A stretch of DNA of 64,000 nt. It comes from Nocardia vinacea NBRC 16497 (GTDB lineage: Bacteria > Actinomycetota > Actinomycetes > Mycobacteriales > Mycobacteriaceae). The notes below the pieces were generated by a model, which saw only the letters and a list, made by a program, of their open reading frames with translations, did no database searches and was not told the DNA's origin. Position numbers and translations under genes: made by a program. Of this stretch, positions 42,366 through 52,271 are shown one piece after another. Each line of letters opens with the position of its first letter. Position 1 is the first letter of the stretch. The stretch lies in the NCBI RefSeq assembly GCF_000308835.1, contig NZ_BAGN01000177.1:1-64000 (forward strand), given 5' to 3'.

Positions 42366-43088
42366 CAGGGTCTGCACACCATGCGTGGGAACGACAGACG
42401 GAACGCCCCCTATCGCCCTTGGCCAGAAATCTGGTTCGTCGTGCCGGTGCGCCTCGAACTTCGGGTTGGTGAACAGCTCCGAAGCGACGAGTGGCGGCCC
42501 GCCCCGTTCAGGCAGCTCATTCAGCAACTATCGACCATGCCCGGGTGCGGCGGCTGGTGATCAGAACAGCGAGATTGGGCGGTCGCGGACGAGGTAAGCG
42601 TGTGATGTGACCGGCGACGCTCCGGCTGGCATCATCGTCTGCTGCGTTGCCGGACACACAACAGCCCGACCCAGATTTACAATTTTTCTACGATTTAGCG
42701 CCGAGTCACGCTGGGAAATGATGGGACACGGCGAGCCGCCATAGGATGACCAGAATCGATCTACCTGCACAAACGGGTTTTGTCGGGTTTTGTCGGTCAA
42801 CGATGGGATCCAGGCGAATCCTTGTGCCGACTTCATGACCGTCAAAGCCTATCCCACCGTTGACCTGCACATCTTCGGGGTATCCCGCCGCTTTCGCCGA
42901 TTTGTCCGCGACTCACCCGTGATGCGCAACCCGATGACCGCCTTCCGGTATTCCCCGCCCCGGTGCGTCCCCGATGGTCAGCGCCTGGTCCGACGGCAAA
43001 TCCGAGCGAGCGAATCCGCTTCCTGAGTAGTCTTTGGGTCGTCGATCGATGCTTCGGAACCCAGCCGCCGGCGTGGAAACGGGAACCC
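42366..43088. other. Intergenic stretch before the multicopper oxidase
   Basis: No good gene is visible. A 94-codon minus frame (42561-42845) has poor composition. A direct GGGTTTTGTC repeat lies near 42775-42796. The last bases hold the likely promoter of the multicopper oxidase. Confidence 0.5.
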
Positions 43089-46000
43089 ATGGTCACTCAT
43101 CGCAGGAGGCCGATTGTCGCGATCGTGGCGATCGCCGCGTCGATCACACTGCTGACCGCAGCGTGCGCGTCCGATCGGTCCACGACATCGGGCGGTGGTA
43201 ACACAGGTCCCCATGCCGCCCCGGTCGCGTACCGGGAGCCGGTCGAGCTGACGAGCAAGGACGGCGTGCTCGAAGTGCGGCTGTCGGCGCATCAGGGCAC
43301 TGTCGCGCTCGACACGGTCTCGAAACCGGTTTCGAATTTCCTGGTCTTCGGTTATGAGCTCATCCGAGGCACCGCCTCGGATGGCTCGGTCAAGGGGGAC
43401 AACGGCTATCCGGCGCCGACGCTGCATGTCGATCCGGGCGAACGCTTGATCGTGCACTTCGACAACGATCTCGAGGGGCTGACGATCAGGGACTATTACA
43501 ACCCGGCCTTCACCCCCGTCGGCGGGGATGTACCGATCTACCCGCCTGCCCTCACCACCTCGCCCCTCAACCTGCACACCCACGGACTGCACGTGAGCCC
43601 CGACGGCAACGCCGACAATGTCCTGCTCGACATCCCCGCGCGCAAGGGCAACGTCTTCGACTACGCGGTGCCGAAGAGCATGCCGAATGGCATGTACTGG
43701 TACCACAGCCATCGCCACACGGTCACGGCGCAGCAGACCTACAAGGGGCTGGCGGGTCTGCTGGAAATCGGGCGGCCCGACGGCAACCTGCCGCTGGTGA
43801 CGCGGAACCACATCCCGATCCGCGATATGGCGCTGCAGTACAACTTCGTCTTCGACCGCAAGGGCCGCGGCCACCAGCTGAACGACCCGAACTGGCCGCA
43901 GTATGTGAGCACACTGCGGCCGCCGGAGGGAGCGCAGCTCGCCGACGGCACCTACCGGCCGAGCCTGGCCCCGGTGAACTTCGCGGAGACGACCGAGGGC
44001 TCCCGGTACGTCACCAATTGGCACAGCGGGCCGCTGTCGCCTGCCAACCATCGGGGGCAGACCCAATTCGTGCCGAGCAACCTGCAGAGCTTCACCAGCG
44101 AACCGGCGACTCAGCCGCCCATCGCGATCCCGGCGGACCCGACGCTGCCCGACAACCAGCGCGATGTGCAGTTCACGATCAACGGACAGTTCCAGCCCTC
44201 GTTGCAGCTGAGCCCTGGGCAGACCGAGATCTGGGTCCTGGCGAATATCAGCGACTTCGCCTACCTGCCGGTCACACTGACCGAGACCGCGACGGGCAGC
44301 CATCCGAAGTTCGCGATCGTCGGCCAGGACGGCGTTCCCTCCTCGGAGGTCCACCCGCCGGTCGACGGCGACGGCACCCGTCTCGTCATTCCGCCGGGGT
44401 CGCGATACGCGATCGCGGTGACAATGCCGACAACCGGTGATCTCGTACTCGAGATGCCACCCCTGCCGGGAGCCCGCCCGGTCACGAATCCCGGTGTGCT
44501 CTATACGAATAACGGCACCGAAAACCCGCCGGCCGTACTGGGCACACTCAGTGTCGACCCCTCGTTCATCAGCTACGAGGACGGCTTCTTCATCTTCCCC
44601 ACCCAGAAGCTCATCCAGGTGCGGCCCGACGACGGCACGGGCAAGACCACCCCGTTCGTGCCCGGCCAGCAGCTCGACGCTTACACCTCCTTCGTGGACA
44701 CGTCGGCCGTACCGCCCGATGTGCGGCGCACACTGACGGTCACGGGCGGTTTCGGCAACGAGAAGGCCAGCAGCAGCGATCCCAAGGCGTTCACCTACGA
44801 GTTCGACGACAACACCTTCCCGAATATCCCGCTGCTCCAACCGCGACTCGACTCGGTCGAGGAATGGCTGATCACCAACCTGAACAATGACGAGCACCCG
44901 ATGCACATCCACGTGAACGACATGCAGGTGATGGAAATCGTGGATCCGGTGGCGAATACCAGGACCGGCGTGCAGATGTGGGGTGCGGACAACATCAATG
45001 TGCCCGCCCCGGTCACCGACGAGAACGAGAACCCGCTCGTGCCCGCCTCGGTGACGCTGCGCATGAAGTTCACCGAGTACACCGGCACCTTCGTAATCCA
45101 TTGCCATCGACTCAATCACGAGGACAACGGCCTGATGGCGCTCGTCAATGTAATCCCCGAGGTATCGACCTATGCGGTGGCGATACCGGGTTCGCCGGGT
45201 AAACCCGCGACGATCCAGATATACGACGGCAATGGCGACAGGCTGATCGCGACGGTCACGCCGTTCCCTTCGTTCGAGGGCACACCGACCGTCGCGATGG
45301 CCGATGTGAACGGTGACGGGGTGCTCGATCTGGTGGCCGGTACCGGTGCGGGAGTGAGCTCGGAGGTCGTGGCCTACAACGGCGCGGCCTTCAACACCGA
45401 ACTGACTCGGTTCGCGCCGTTCGGACCCGACTTCCGCGGCGGCGTGAACGTCGCTGGCGCCGATATCGATGGCAACGCATTGGCCGACAACATCATCGTC
45501 GGCTCGGGTCCCGGCATCGAATCGCAGGTCAAGGTGTTCTCTTCGACCTTGCCCGGTGAGCGCGGCAAGGCGCCCGAGCAGTATTCGAGCTTCACGCCCT
45601 ATCCCGGATCGACGACCGGCGTCACGGTCGCCACCGGGATGGTCGATACCGCGTCGGGCCGGGCCAGCATCGTGACCGCTCCGGGTCCCGGCGACGCGCC
45701 GCGTGTGAAGGCCTTCCGCTATGACCTGTACAGGCCGACTGCGTCGGCGAAAGACGACAACCACACCGATCATTCCGGCGAGCCGACGATGACCTCGGAG
45801 TTCTTGGCCTTCGACGAGAGTTACCGGGACGGTGTCGCACTTTCGACAGGGTGGGTGGCCGGTGCCGAGGGTGGGGCGAAGAGCATCGTCACCGGCATGC
45901 TCGGCGGCGACGGCACGGTGCGCGTGTGGTCGAGCGGGTCACGGCTCGACGGGCAGCCCGCCATGTACACCGAGAACCCGAACCATCATGCGAGCACAGT

Positions 46001-46229
46001 CGCGTTCCGCGAGATCGCCTCGTTCGTCCCGTTCACCGGCGGGGTGCGGGTGGGGACCACCAGCACGACCTCCGGCGCGGATCTGCTCGTCAGCGGGCAG
46101 GCCGGGAACGGGGGCGAGATCCGAAAGTTCGGGCTGGACCGAGCCGACCCGCATGCCACAACCTTGGCACCGACACTGTTGAGCACCATTCCCGCACCGA
46201 CTGGGCCTTCACCGCTGGGTGGCCGTTAG
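43089..46229 (+). CDS. Multicopper oxidase lipoprotein with FG-GAP/VCBS-type repeat domain
   Basis: This 1046-residue protein has an N-terminal lipoprotein-like signal (ITLLTAAC, Cys26). Copper ligands are clear: LHTHGLH and WYHSHRHT near residues 165-220, then HPMHIHVND and HCHRLNHEDNGLM for the type 1 and trinuclear sites. From about residue 700 there are repeated DVNGDGVLDLVAGTG and DIDGNALADNIIVGSG segments, the calcium-binding FG-GAP pattern of beta-propellers. ATG 43089 is chosen because GGGAACCC and the signal fit. It probably oxidises metals or phenolics at the cell surface; the propeller may bind a surface. It converges on the ABM gene with a 4-base tail overlap. Confidence 0.9.
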   Translation: MVTHRRRPIVAIVAIAASITLLTAACASDRSTTSGGGNTGPHAAPVAYREPVELTSKDGVLEVRLSAHQGTVALDTVSKPVSNFLVFGYELIRGTASDGSVKGDNGYPAPTLHVDPGERLIVHFDNDLEGLTIRDYYNPAFTPVGGDVPIYPPALTTSPLNLHTHGLHVSPDGNADNVLLDIPARKGNVFDYAVPKSMPNGMYWYHSHRHTVTAQQTYKGLAGLLEIGRPDGNLPLVTRNHIPIRDMALQYNFVFDRKGRGHQLNDPNWPQYVSTLRPPEGAQLADGTYRPSLAPVNFAETTEGSRYVTNWHSGPLSPANHRGQTQFVPSNLQSFTSEPATQPPIAIPADPTLPDNQRDVQFTINGQFQPSLQLSPGQTEIWVLANISDFAYLPVTLTETATGSHPKFAIVGQDGVPSSEVHPPVDGDGTRLVIPPGSRYAIAVTMPTTGDLVLEMPPLPGARPVTNPGVLYTNNGTENPPAVLGTLSVDPSFISYEDGFFIFPTQKLIQVRPDDGTGKTTPFVPGQQLDAYTSFVDTSAVPPDVRRTLTVTGGFGNEKASSSDPKAFTYEFDDNTFPNIPLLQPRLDSVEEWLITNLNNDEHPMHIHVNDMQVMEIVDPVANTRTGVQMWGADNINVPAPVTDENENPLVPASVTLRMKFTEYTGTFVIHCHRLNHEDNGLMALVNVIPEVSTYAVAIPGSPGKPATIQIYDGNGDRLIATVTPFPSFEGTPTVAMADVNGDGVLDLVAGTGAGVSSEVVAYNGAAFNTELTRFAPFGPDFRGGVNVAGADIDGNALADNIIVGSGPGIESQVKVFSSTLPGERGKAPEQYSSFTPYPGSTTGVTVATGMVDTASGRASIVTAPGPGDAPRVKAFRYDLYRPTASAKDDNHTDHSGEPTMTSEFLAFDESYRDGVALSTGWVAGAEGGAKSIVTGMLGGDGTVRVWSSGSRLDGQPAMYTENPNHHASTVAFREIASFVPFTGGVRVGTTSTTSGADLLVSGQAGNGGEIRKFGLDRADPHATTLAPTLLSTIPAPTGPSPLGGR

Positions 46230-47194
46230 GGCAACGACCACAGCTTGGTCGTCACCACGTAGAAGATGACGACCCACGCCAGCATGACGGCGACGACTAT
46301 GGCGATGCCACGGCGGTTCGTCTTGGCCGCCGGTGTATCGGGGGGCGGGCGCAGCCACCGTCGCAGCAACCGGTTCACGTAGTACGGCATCGTGAAGAAA
46401 CTCATCACGAAACTGGACAACAAGTTGCCGATCAGCAACCCCAGCCACAGCGGCATCTTCAAGGGTGACAGCGCGAGGGTCAGCAGCACGACGGTCGGGT
46501 AGAGACCCACCCATACCGCGATGGCGGTCTTGGTATCCGACGGAGCCGAAGTCTCGGTGCCGTTCTCGTCGAAGGCGAACCAGCTGCCGAACGAGTTATC
46601 GATGGTGCGCAACTCGAAGTCACTGAACTTCTCGCCCTCGGCGAGGAGCTCGCGACGCCGCTTCGAGGTGAGCCACGTGGCCAGGTTCGCCGCGGTATCG
46701 AAGCGATAGAGCGCCGTCCACTCGTCCTGCACACCCTCGATCGGGCGGAACAGCTCGGTGCCGCGGAAGCCTTCGAATTTCGCCTCCTCCCGGCTCAGAT
46801 CTGCTTGCCACGCAAGGAAATCCGCGACGCTGTCGGGCGCCACACGATGGGTGACCACGACCGTCACGAGGGGATCCACCGGTCGCGTGCCGCCGCTGAT
46901 GACCTGCTGGGTGGCGGGGCCGTCGAAGTAATGCTGCCCGCTGTCGAGGAATTCCTGCCTGGTAGCGCTGTTTATCCAGTCCTGGAGACGACCGACGGAG
47001 TCGAAGCGGTAGACCACGACCCATTCGGGCTGCACCGCGGTCGGAGCGGCGATCTCGGCTCCGAGGAATCCCGGATAACCCGATGCCGCGGCGTTCAGGT
47101 CCTCCTGCCACGACTTGAATGCTTTCTCGAAACCCGGGCGCACCTTCTGGCCGATGATGACCGTCGCCGCACTGTCGGTGGGTTTCCCGGCCAT
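46226..47194 (-). CDS. Membrane protein with two ABM (antibiotic biosynthesis monooxygenase) domains
   Basis: This 322-residue protein starts at ATG 47194 behind TGAGGAGACTGCG. Two ferredoxin-like ABM domains are in tandem (VTVVVTHRVAPDSVADFLAW is the start of the second, with EWVVVYRF and EWTALYRF in equivalent places). Three membrane helices follow (VWVGLYPTVVLLTLALS, GLLIGNLLSSFVMSFF, IAIVVAVMLAWVVIFYVV). ABM domains act on polyketides or quinols, or bind heme. It begins 10 bases after the molybdenum hydroxylase and is probably in its operon. Confidence 0.85.
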   Translation of the reverse strand: MAGKPTDSAATVIIGQKVRPGFEKAFKSWQEDLNAAASGYPGFLGAEIAAPTAVQPEWVVVYRFDSVGRLQDWINSATRQEFLDSGQHYFDGPATQQVISGGTRPVDPLVTVVVTHRVAPDSVADFLAWQADLSREEAKFEGFRGTELFRPIEGVQDEWTALYRFDTAANLATWLTSKRRRELLAEGEKFSDFELRTIDNSFGSWFAFDENGTETSAPSDTKTAIAVWVGLYPTVVLLTLALSPLKMPLWLGLLIGNLLSSFVMSFFTMPYYVNRLLRRWLRPPPDTPAAKTNRRGIAIVVAVMLAWVVIFYVVTTKLWSLP

Positions 47195-47204
47195 CGCAGT
47201 CTCC

Positions 47205-49922
47205 TCACAGTTCGGGTCGCGCCGGAACCGGTGTGAGTCGCCGATAGATGCGCTCGGGCGTGAGCGGCAGCGCGCGGAATCGGACGCCCGTCGCGTCCTC
47301 CAGCGCATTGGCCAGCGCGGGCGCGACCGGGTTGACGCAGCACTCCGCAATGCCTTTCGAGTGCATCGCCCCGACGGAATCGGCGGAGTCGACCGTCAGT
47401 ACTTCGGTGCGAGGTATATCGGCGTAGGTCGGGATGCGGTAATTGCGCAGGTTCGGATTGACCATCGCACCGTTCGCGTCGACGTGGAAGTTCTCGGTCA
47501 ATGCGAAACCGATGCCCTGCGCGACACCGCCCTCGATCTGGCCGCGCACCTGCGCCGGGTTGATGAGGACCCCGGCGTCGGTGGCGTGCACGCTGTAGAG
47601 GATGCGGATCTCACCGGTGATCCGGTGTACGGCGATCCGGAAGCCGTGGGTGTTGAAAACGACACTGCGCGGCGATCCGAAAGCCTTGCGGGCCTCGGTC
47701 AATCGGATGCCGCGGCGGCGCGCCACCTCGATCAGCTCCGACAGCGATATGCGGCTGTCACCGCAGACGACCCCGGTGTCGTCCATCGCGCACGAAGCGA
47801 TATCGACCCGCGCATGTTCGGCCGCCAAGAACAGGATGCGATCGCGCAGGGCCTCGGCTGCCCGCAGCACCGCGTTTCCGGCGACGAAAAGTCCGGCGCT
47901 GGCGAATGCGCCGGTATCGAAACCCGTTCGGTCGGTATCGGATTGCACAAGGCGCACCCGGGCCGGCGTGGTGCCGAGCCGGTCCGCCGCGATCTGCACG
48001 TGGGCGGTCGGGGTGCCCTCGCCGAATTCGACGGTACCGACGGCGAGCTCGTAGCTGCCGTCGTCGCCGAGGGTCAGCCAGGCCTCGGAGAGGTGGTCGG
48101 TCGGGGGCGCGGTTTCGTGCAGCGTGCTGGCGGTGCCAACGCCGATGAGCCACTCGCCGCCCGGTGGCGGCTCGGCGGTGTTGCGCCGCAGTGCGTCATC
48201 GACGAGATCGATGCATCGGCTGAGACCGTCCTCGCGGAACATGACATCGTCCGGGCCGTCGTCGAATGCGACGAGACCATCACCGGGACGCACGATATTG
48301 CGCCGCCGCAGCTCGAGCGGATCCATATCGAGCGCGACCGCCAGTTCGTGCATGGCGGACTCCATCGCGAATGCGGGCTGGGTCATTCCGTAGCCGCGCA
48401 GTGCGCCGCCTGGCACGGTATTCGTATAGACCGAATATGCGTCGAACTTCTTGTTGGGGCAGCGGTAGGTCGCGATAGCGGCCCCACCGGCGAACAGCGT
48501 CTCGCCGCCATGGTTGCCGTAGGCGCCGGTGTTCGACACATTGCGGACCCGGATCGCGGTGAGCGTGCCGTCGGCCCGCGCGCCGAGTTCGACGGTCAGC
48601 GACATCGAATGCCGCGGTGACGCCGTGGTGAACTCCTCCTCGCGTGTGAACTCTAAACAGACCGGCCGCCCGGTATCCAATGCGGCAAGGGCGACCAAAT
48701 CCTCGGTGATCACCTCCTGCTTACCGCCGAACGCGCCGCCGACCCGCTTGCAGAACACGCGCACCCGATCGGGACGCAGGTCGAAGAGATAGCAGAGCTT
48801 GTTCTTGGCGATGGAGGGCGATTGGGAGCTGGTGCGTACGTGCAGACGACCGTCCTCGATCCACGCGATCGATCCGTGCGTCTCGAGATGCGCATGCTGT
48901 ACGCGCGGCGAGAAATACGTGCCCTGGTGGATCACATCGGCCTCGGCGAAGCCCGCCTCGATATCACCCACCTGCCCGTGGATCTCGAGCAGGATGTTGC
49001 GCTCGGGATCGTGCACGAACGGATCGTGCGAGCCGTGCAATTGGGGAGCGCCGTCGGCCATCGCCACTTCCGGATCGAAAACCGCGGGCAGTACCTCGTA
49101 CTCGACGACCACCTTGCGGCAGCCCTCCTCGGCGGCACCAACGGTATCGGCCAGCACCGCGACCACGCGTTGGCCGACGAAGCGCACCACGTTGTCGAGG
49201 ATGTAGGTGTCGCTGGGATCGACGAGGTGATCGGTGTGGATCGCGGTCGTGAAGCGCTTGCGCGGCACGTCTTCCCAGGTATAAACGCGATGCACACCGG
49301 GAACCGCGAGCGCCGCGGTCTTGTCGATCGACACGATGCGGGCATGGGCGTGCGGAGAACGCAGCATCTTCAGGTGCAACAAGCCGTCGATCGCGGTGTC
49401 CATGGTGAATTCGGCGCGACCGGTCACCACGTCGGCGCCCTCCGGGGTTCCGACGCTGGTCCCGATTACTCGGCCCGGCCGGGCGACCTCGATCTCGGCG
49501 ACACCATGCACCGCGTCTTCGATCGCCCGGTAGCCGGTGCAGCGGCAGAGGTTGCCCTTGAGCGCGCGCGAAAGGTCTTGCCGCTGGGCGTCGGTGAGCG
49601 CCACCGTGGTCATGATCATGCCCGCGGTGCAGAAGCCGCATTGGAAGCCGGGACCGTCACGGAACTGCCGCTGCATCTGGTGCATGTCCGCGGGCGAACC
49701 GAGGCCCTCGATAGTGACGACCGCGCGTCCCTCGGCACGGAAGGCGGGCGTGATGCAGCTGTGCACGGGATCGCCGTCCAGCCATACCGTGCAAGCGCCG
49801 CAATCGCCCGCGTCGCACCCCTTTTTGACGCCGTGACAGCCGAGCGAGCGCAGGAATGTACGCAGGCATTGACCCGGATTCGGCTCGGCGTCGAAGGTGT
49901 TTCCGTTCACGGTGTATGTCAC
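47205..49922 (-). CDS. Molybdenum hydroxylase, fused 2Fe-2S and Mo-cofactor subunits
   Basis: This 905-residue xanthine-dehydrogenase-family enzyme holds the two [2Fe-2S] clusters in residues 1-150 (GCDAGDCGACTVWLDG; QCGFCTAGM and GNLCRCTGYRAIEDA). It then continues in one chain into the large subunit (RVGGAFGGKQE, GGALRGYGMTQPAFAMES and GGVAQGIGFAL). The two parts are usually separate genes in CODH-type enzymes. GTG 49922 overlaps the FAD-subunit stop (GTGA). The enzyme hydroxylates an aldehyde or N-heterocycle using water; the substrate is unknown. Confidence 0.92.
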   Translation of the reverse strand: MTYTVNGNTFDAEPNPGQCLRTFLRSLGCHGVKKGCDAGDCGACTVWLDGDPVHSCITPAFRAEGRAVVTIEGLGSPADMHQMQRQFRDGPGFQCGFCTAGMIMTTVALTDAQRQDLSRALKGNLCRCTGYRAIEDAVHGVAEIEVARPGRVIGTSVGTPEGADVVTGRAEFTMDTAIDGLLHLKMLRSPHAHARIVSIDKTAALAVPGVHRVYTWEDVPRKRFTTAIHTDHLVDPSDTYILDNVVRFVGQRVVAVLADTVGAAEEGCRKVVVEYEVLPAVFDPEVAMADGAPQLHGSHDPFVHDPERNILLEIHGQVGDIEAGFAEADVIHQGTYFSPRVQHAHLETHGSIAWIEDGRLHVRTSSQSPSIAKNKLCYLFDLRPDRVRVFCKRVGGAFGGKQEVITEDLVALAALDTGRPVCLEFTREEEFTTASPRHSMSLTVELGARADGTLTAIRVRNVSNTGAYGNHGGETLFAGGAAIATYRCPNKKFDAYSVYTNTVPGGALRGYGMTQPAFAMESAMHELAVALDMDPLELRRRNIVRPGDGLVAFDDGPDDVMFREDGLSRCIDLVDDALRRNTAEPPPGGEWLIGVGTASTLHETAPPTDHLSEAWLTLGDDGSYELAVGTVEFGEGTPTAHVQIAADRLGTTPARVRLVQSDTDRTGFDTGAFASAGLFVAGNAVLRAAEALRDRILFLAAEHARVDIASCAMDDTGVVCGDSRISLSELIEVARRRGIRLTEARKAFGSPRSVVFNTHGFRIAVHRITGEIRILYSVHATDAGVLINPAQVRGQIEGGVAQGIGFALTENFHVDANGAMVNPNLRNYRIPTYADIPRTEVLTVDSADSVGAMHSKGIAECCVNPVAPALANALEDATGVRFRALPLTPERIYRRLTPVPARPEL

Positions 49923-50746
49923 GGCCGACCGCCTTCGCTGAGCTCGACGCGGATCTCCTCGGCGAAGTACCCGGCCAGATGGTGCCGATGGTCGGGCGTG
50001 CCGTTCGGGTCGCTGAACCACAGGTCTTCGGGGATGGCGTCGATGCGCTCGCGCAGCACATCGGCGTCGGGCGTGGTGTCGAACGCCAAGCGCACCGGGC
50101 GGGTCGTGCCCGCGGTGATGGTGAGCAGCAGGTCCGCGGTCCCCGGCGACTGGGTGGCGATCAGGAAAAGCGTCGAGCGGCCCAGGCGTGTCAGGCTGAA
50201 GCGCCGATGCGTACACCGCTTGCGAAGCGCGGCGACCGGGATATCGATGCGACGCAGGATATCGCCGGGGCCGAGGACATTCCGGTGATCGCCGAGGACG
50301 AAGTCGGCGGCATCGATGGTGCGTTCGGATCCATCGGCAGCCCACAGGGTGTAGGTGGCTTCGAGCGCGACCGTCAGTGTGATCATCGGGCCCGCGGGCA
50401 GAGACATGCAGATGTTGCCGCCCACCGTTGCCGCGTTCCAGACCTTGAACGAGGCCAGGAACGCCTCACAGCACGTGGTGAACAGCGTTCCGGCGGGCCA
50501 GTCACTCGGCGGCGCAAAGGAATTCAGCTCGCGGACGGTGCACGTCGCGCCGATCTCGAGACCGACCGGGCTCGGCACCAGGCTGTCCCAGCCGAGTGCG
50601 GTGAGATCGATGAGACGGCGCAGATCCGGCTGCTCGGTCGAAAACAACCACGTCCCCCCGGCCAGCCACGCGTCGCCGTCGCGCCAAGCCGCGCCCGGTC
50701 GGTCGGAAGGTCGCCGAACGATATCGGTGATCGTATTGAGATCCAT
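49919..50746 (-). CDS. FAD-binding subunit of molybdenum hydroxylase
   Basis: This 275-residue CoxM/XdhB-type flavin subunit has LAGGTWLFS and the FAD-binding NAATVGGNICMSLPAGP stretch. ATG 50746 has GAGGGAG upstream. It passes electrons between the iron-sulphur clusters and the acceptor. It is translationally coupled to the fused catalytic gene. Confidence 0.9.
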   Translation of the reverse strand: MDLNTITDIVRRPSDRPGAAWRDGDAWLAGGTWLFSTEQPDLRRLIDLTALGWDSLVPSPVGLEIGATCTVRELNSFAPPSDWPAGTLFTTCCEAFLASFKVWNAATVGGNICMSLPAGPMITLTVALEATYTLWAADGSERTIDAADFVLGDHRNVLGPGDILRRIDIPVAALRKRCTHRRFSLTRLGRSTLFLIATQSPGTADLLLTITAGTTRPVRLAFDTTPDADVLRERIDAIPEDLWFSDPNGTPDHRHHLAGYFAEEIRVELSEGGRP

Positions 50747-50987
50747 AGCGCCGCTCCCTCGGAGAAGGTGCCGTGCCGCCGATCGCCCGCCGAGTTCGAT
50801 CACGCGACGATTCCGCCCGTTCGGGGGTATCGCCGTGCGCGTACTCGCCTCGAGTCAACGTACCCGACCCGACTGCGCCCCTGCCAGCAATCGCGCAGCG
50901 ACCGTGCTGCGTCCACGGATCAACTCCTTCGCGAGCTGTGCTGTCCCCGGTCCCGCTCGCGGCTGGCGACGGCTGCTTGTCCGCGAA

Positions 50988-52271
50988 TCACCGGCGATGC
51001 GTGACCTGACCACCACCTGATACTCCCGCGATCCGCGCGTCGGCATCGCCGGACGGCGCGGCGTGGGTGCCGCCGGATACCCGCCGAACGGCGGGCACAG
51101 CGACGGTCGCGACACTGGCGGCGAGCGCGAGCGTGGTGAGTAGGACCATTCCCCCGTGCAGCCCGGTGTACGCCGCCAGTTGCCCGGTAGCGAGATAGGC
51201 GACGGGGGTGAGCAGCGTCGAGCCGAAATCATCGATCGATCTGACGCGCGATAGCACCGCCAGCGGTATCCGCTCCTGTAAAAGTGTGCGCCAGTACACC
51301 ATTGCCATCGAGACGGCGGCTCCGGACAACGCGCTGTAGGTGCCGATGATCGGTAAACCGAGCCCGCTGACCAGCAGTGCGGGCCGCGCCGCCGCGACAG
51401 CCAGCAACGCCGCGCAGACCGCAGCCGGGCGGGCGACGGATACGCGCAGCGAGACCGCGCTCCCGAGTACGGCACCCGCGGCGAAGGTCGCCATGATCAC
51501 CGCCCAGCCGTCCGGACCGCCGAATTCCAGCTGGGCGACCTGCGGCCCGAGCACGAGTACGGCGGGCACCGCCACCGCGCTGAATACGGTGAAATTCGCG
51601 ATCGAGGTCCACAGCCAGGTTCGGGACGCCACCTCGCGCCAGCCGGTTCGCAGTGCGGTCGACAGGGGTTCCGGTGTCGTCCGCGTGCTCGCGGCCGGTC
51701 GGCGGATCCGGAGCAGCACAACCGCGCTGATCAGGAAGGTGGCGGCATCGACGGCAACGGCCGCACCGAGTCCCGCAACCGCGATGAGGACCGCACCCAA
51801 TGCCGGGCCGACAACGCGGAGCAGGCTGCTCGACATGGCGACCAGGGCATTCGCGGCGCGCAGCGAGTCGGCGGGCACGAGTTGCGCGACGATGCCGCCC
51901 AACGCCGGCGTGAACAGTGCCTGCGCGCCGCCGTAGATCACCTGCAACGCCATGATCTGCCACAGCTGAGCCGTCCCGAACGCGAGCAGTACCGCCAGCA
52001 CGCCCTGGGCGGCCGCGCGGGTGAGATCCGCCGCGATCATCAACTCTCGACGCGGAAACCGGTCCGCGAGCACCCCGCCGAGCAACAGCAGTCCGGTAAG
52101 GGGCACGAAGCGGGCGGCGAGGACGCCACCGAGCGCCGCAGGTGATCCGCCGATCTCCAACACGACGAAGGTGAGCGCAAGCACCGCCGGGGCATCCCCT
52201 GCCATCGATACCGTCTGACCGACGAAGAGCAACCGGAAATCACTCTGCCGCAATACATTACGCGCGCTCAT
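50988..52271 (-). CDS. MFS exporter
   Basis: This 427-residue transporter has about 12 hydrophobic helices, an N-terminal SDFRLLFVGQTVSMAGD and the MFS loop GGVLADRFPRRELM. It is of the MFS_3/enterobactin-exporter type. ATG 52271 lies 14 bases inside the flavoprotein gene, so the two are coupled. Its position suggests export of the product made by the flavoprotein and the 12-residue peptide. Confidence 0.88.
   Translation of the reverse strand: MSARNVLRQSDFRLLFVGQTVSMAGDAPAVLALTFVVLEIGGSPAALGGVLAARFVPLTGLLLLGGVLADRFPRRELMIAADLTRAAAQGVLAVLLAFGTAQLWQIMALQVIYGGAQALFTPALGGIVAQLVPADSLRAANALVAMSSSLLRVVGPALGAVLIAVAGLGAAVAVDAATFLISAVVLLRIRRPAASTRTTPEPLSTALRTGWREVASRTWLWTSIANFTVFSAVAVPAVLVLGPQVAQLEFGGPDGWAVIMATFAAGAVLGSAVSLRVSVARPAAVCAALLAVAAARPALLVSGLGLPIIGTYSALSGAAVSMAMVYWRTLLQERIPLAVLSRVRSIDDFGSTLLTPVAYLATGQLAAYTGLHGGMVLLTTLALAASVATVAVPAVRRVSGGTHAAPSGDADARIAGVSGGGQVTHRR

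Noticed and set aside
42561..42845. 94-codon minus frame before the multicopper oxidase
   Set aside because: Poor codon composition and no start signal; treated as non-coding.
42978..45773. 931-codon minus-strand open frame opposite the multicopper oxidase
   Set aside because: It is Arg/His/Asp-rich with no domains, while the plus frame has all copper motifs; it is a high-GC shadow.
47115..48620. 501-codon plus frame and others opposite the molybdenum hydroxylase
   Set aside because: No recognisable protein features; the opposite strand has full xanthine-dehydrogenase motifs.
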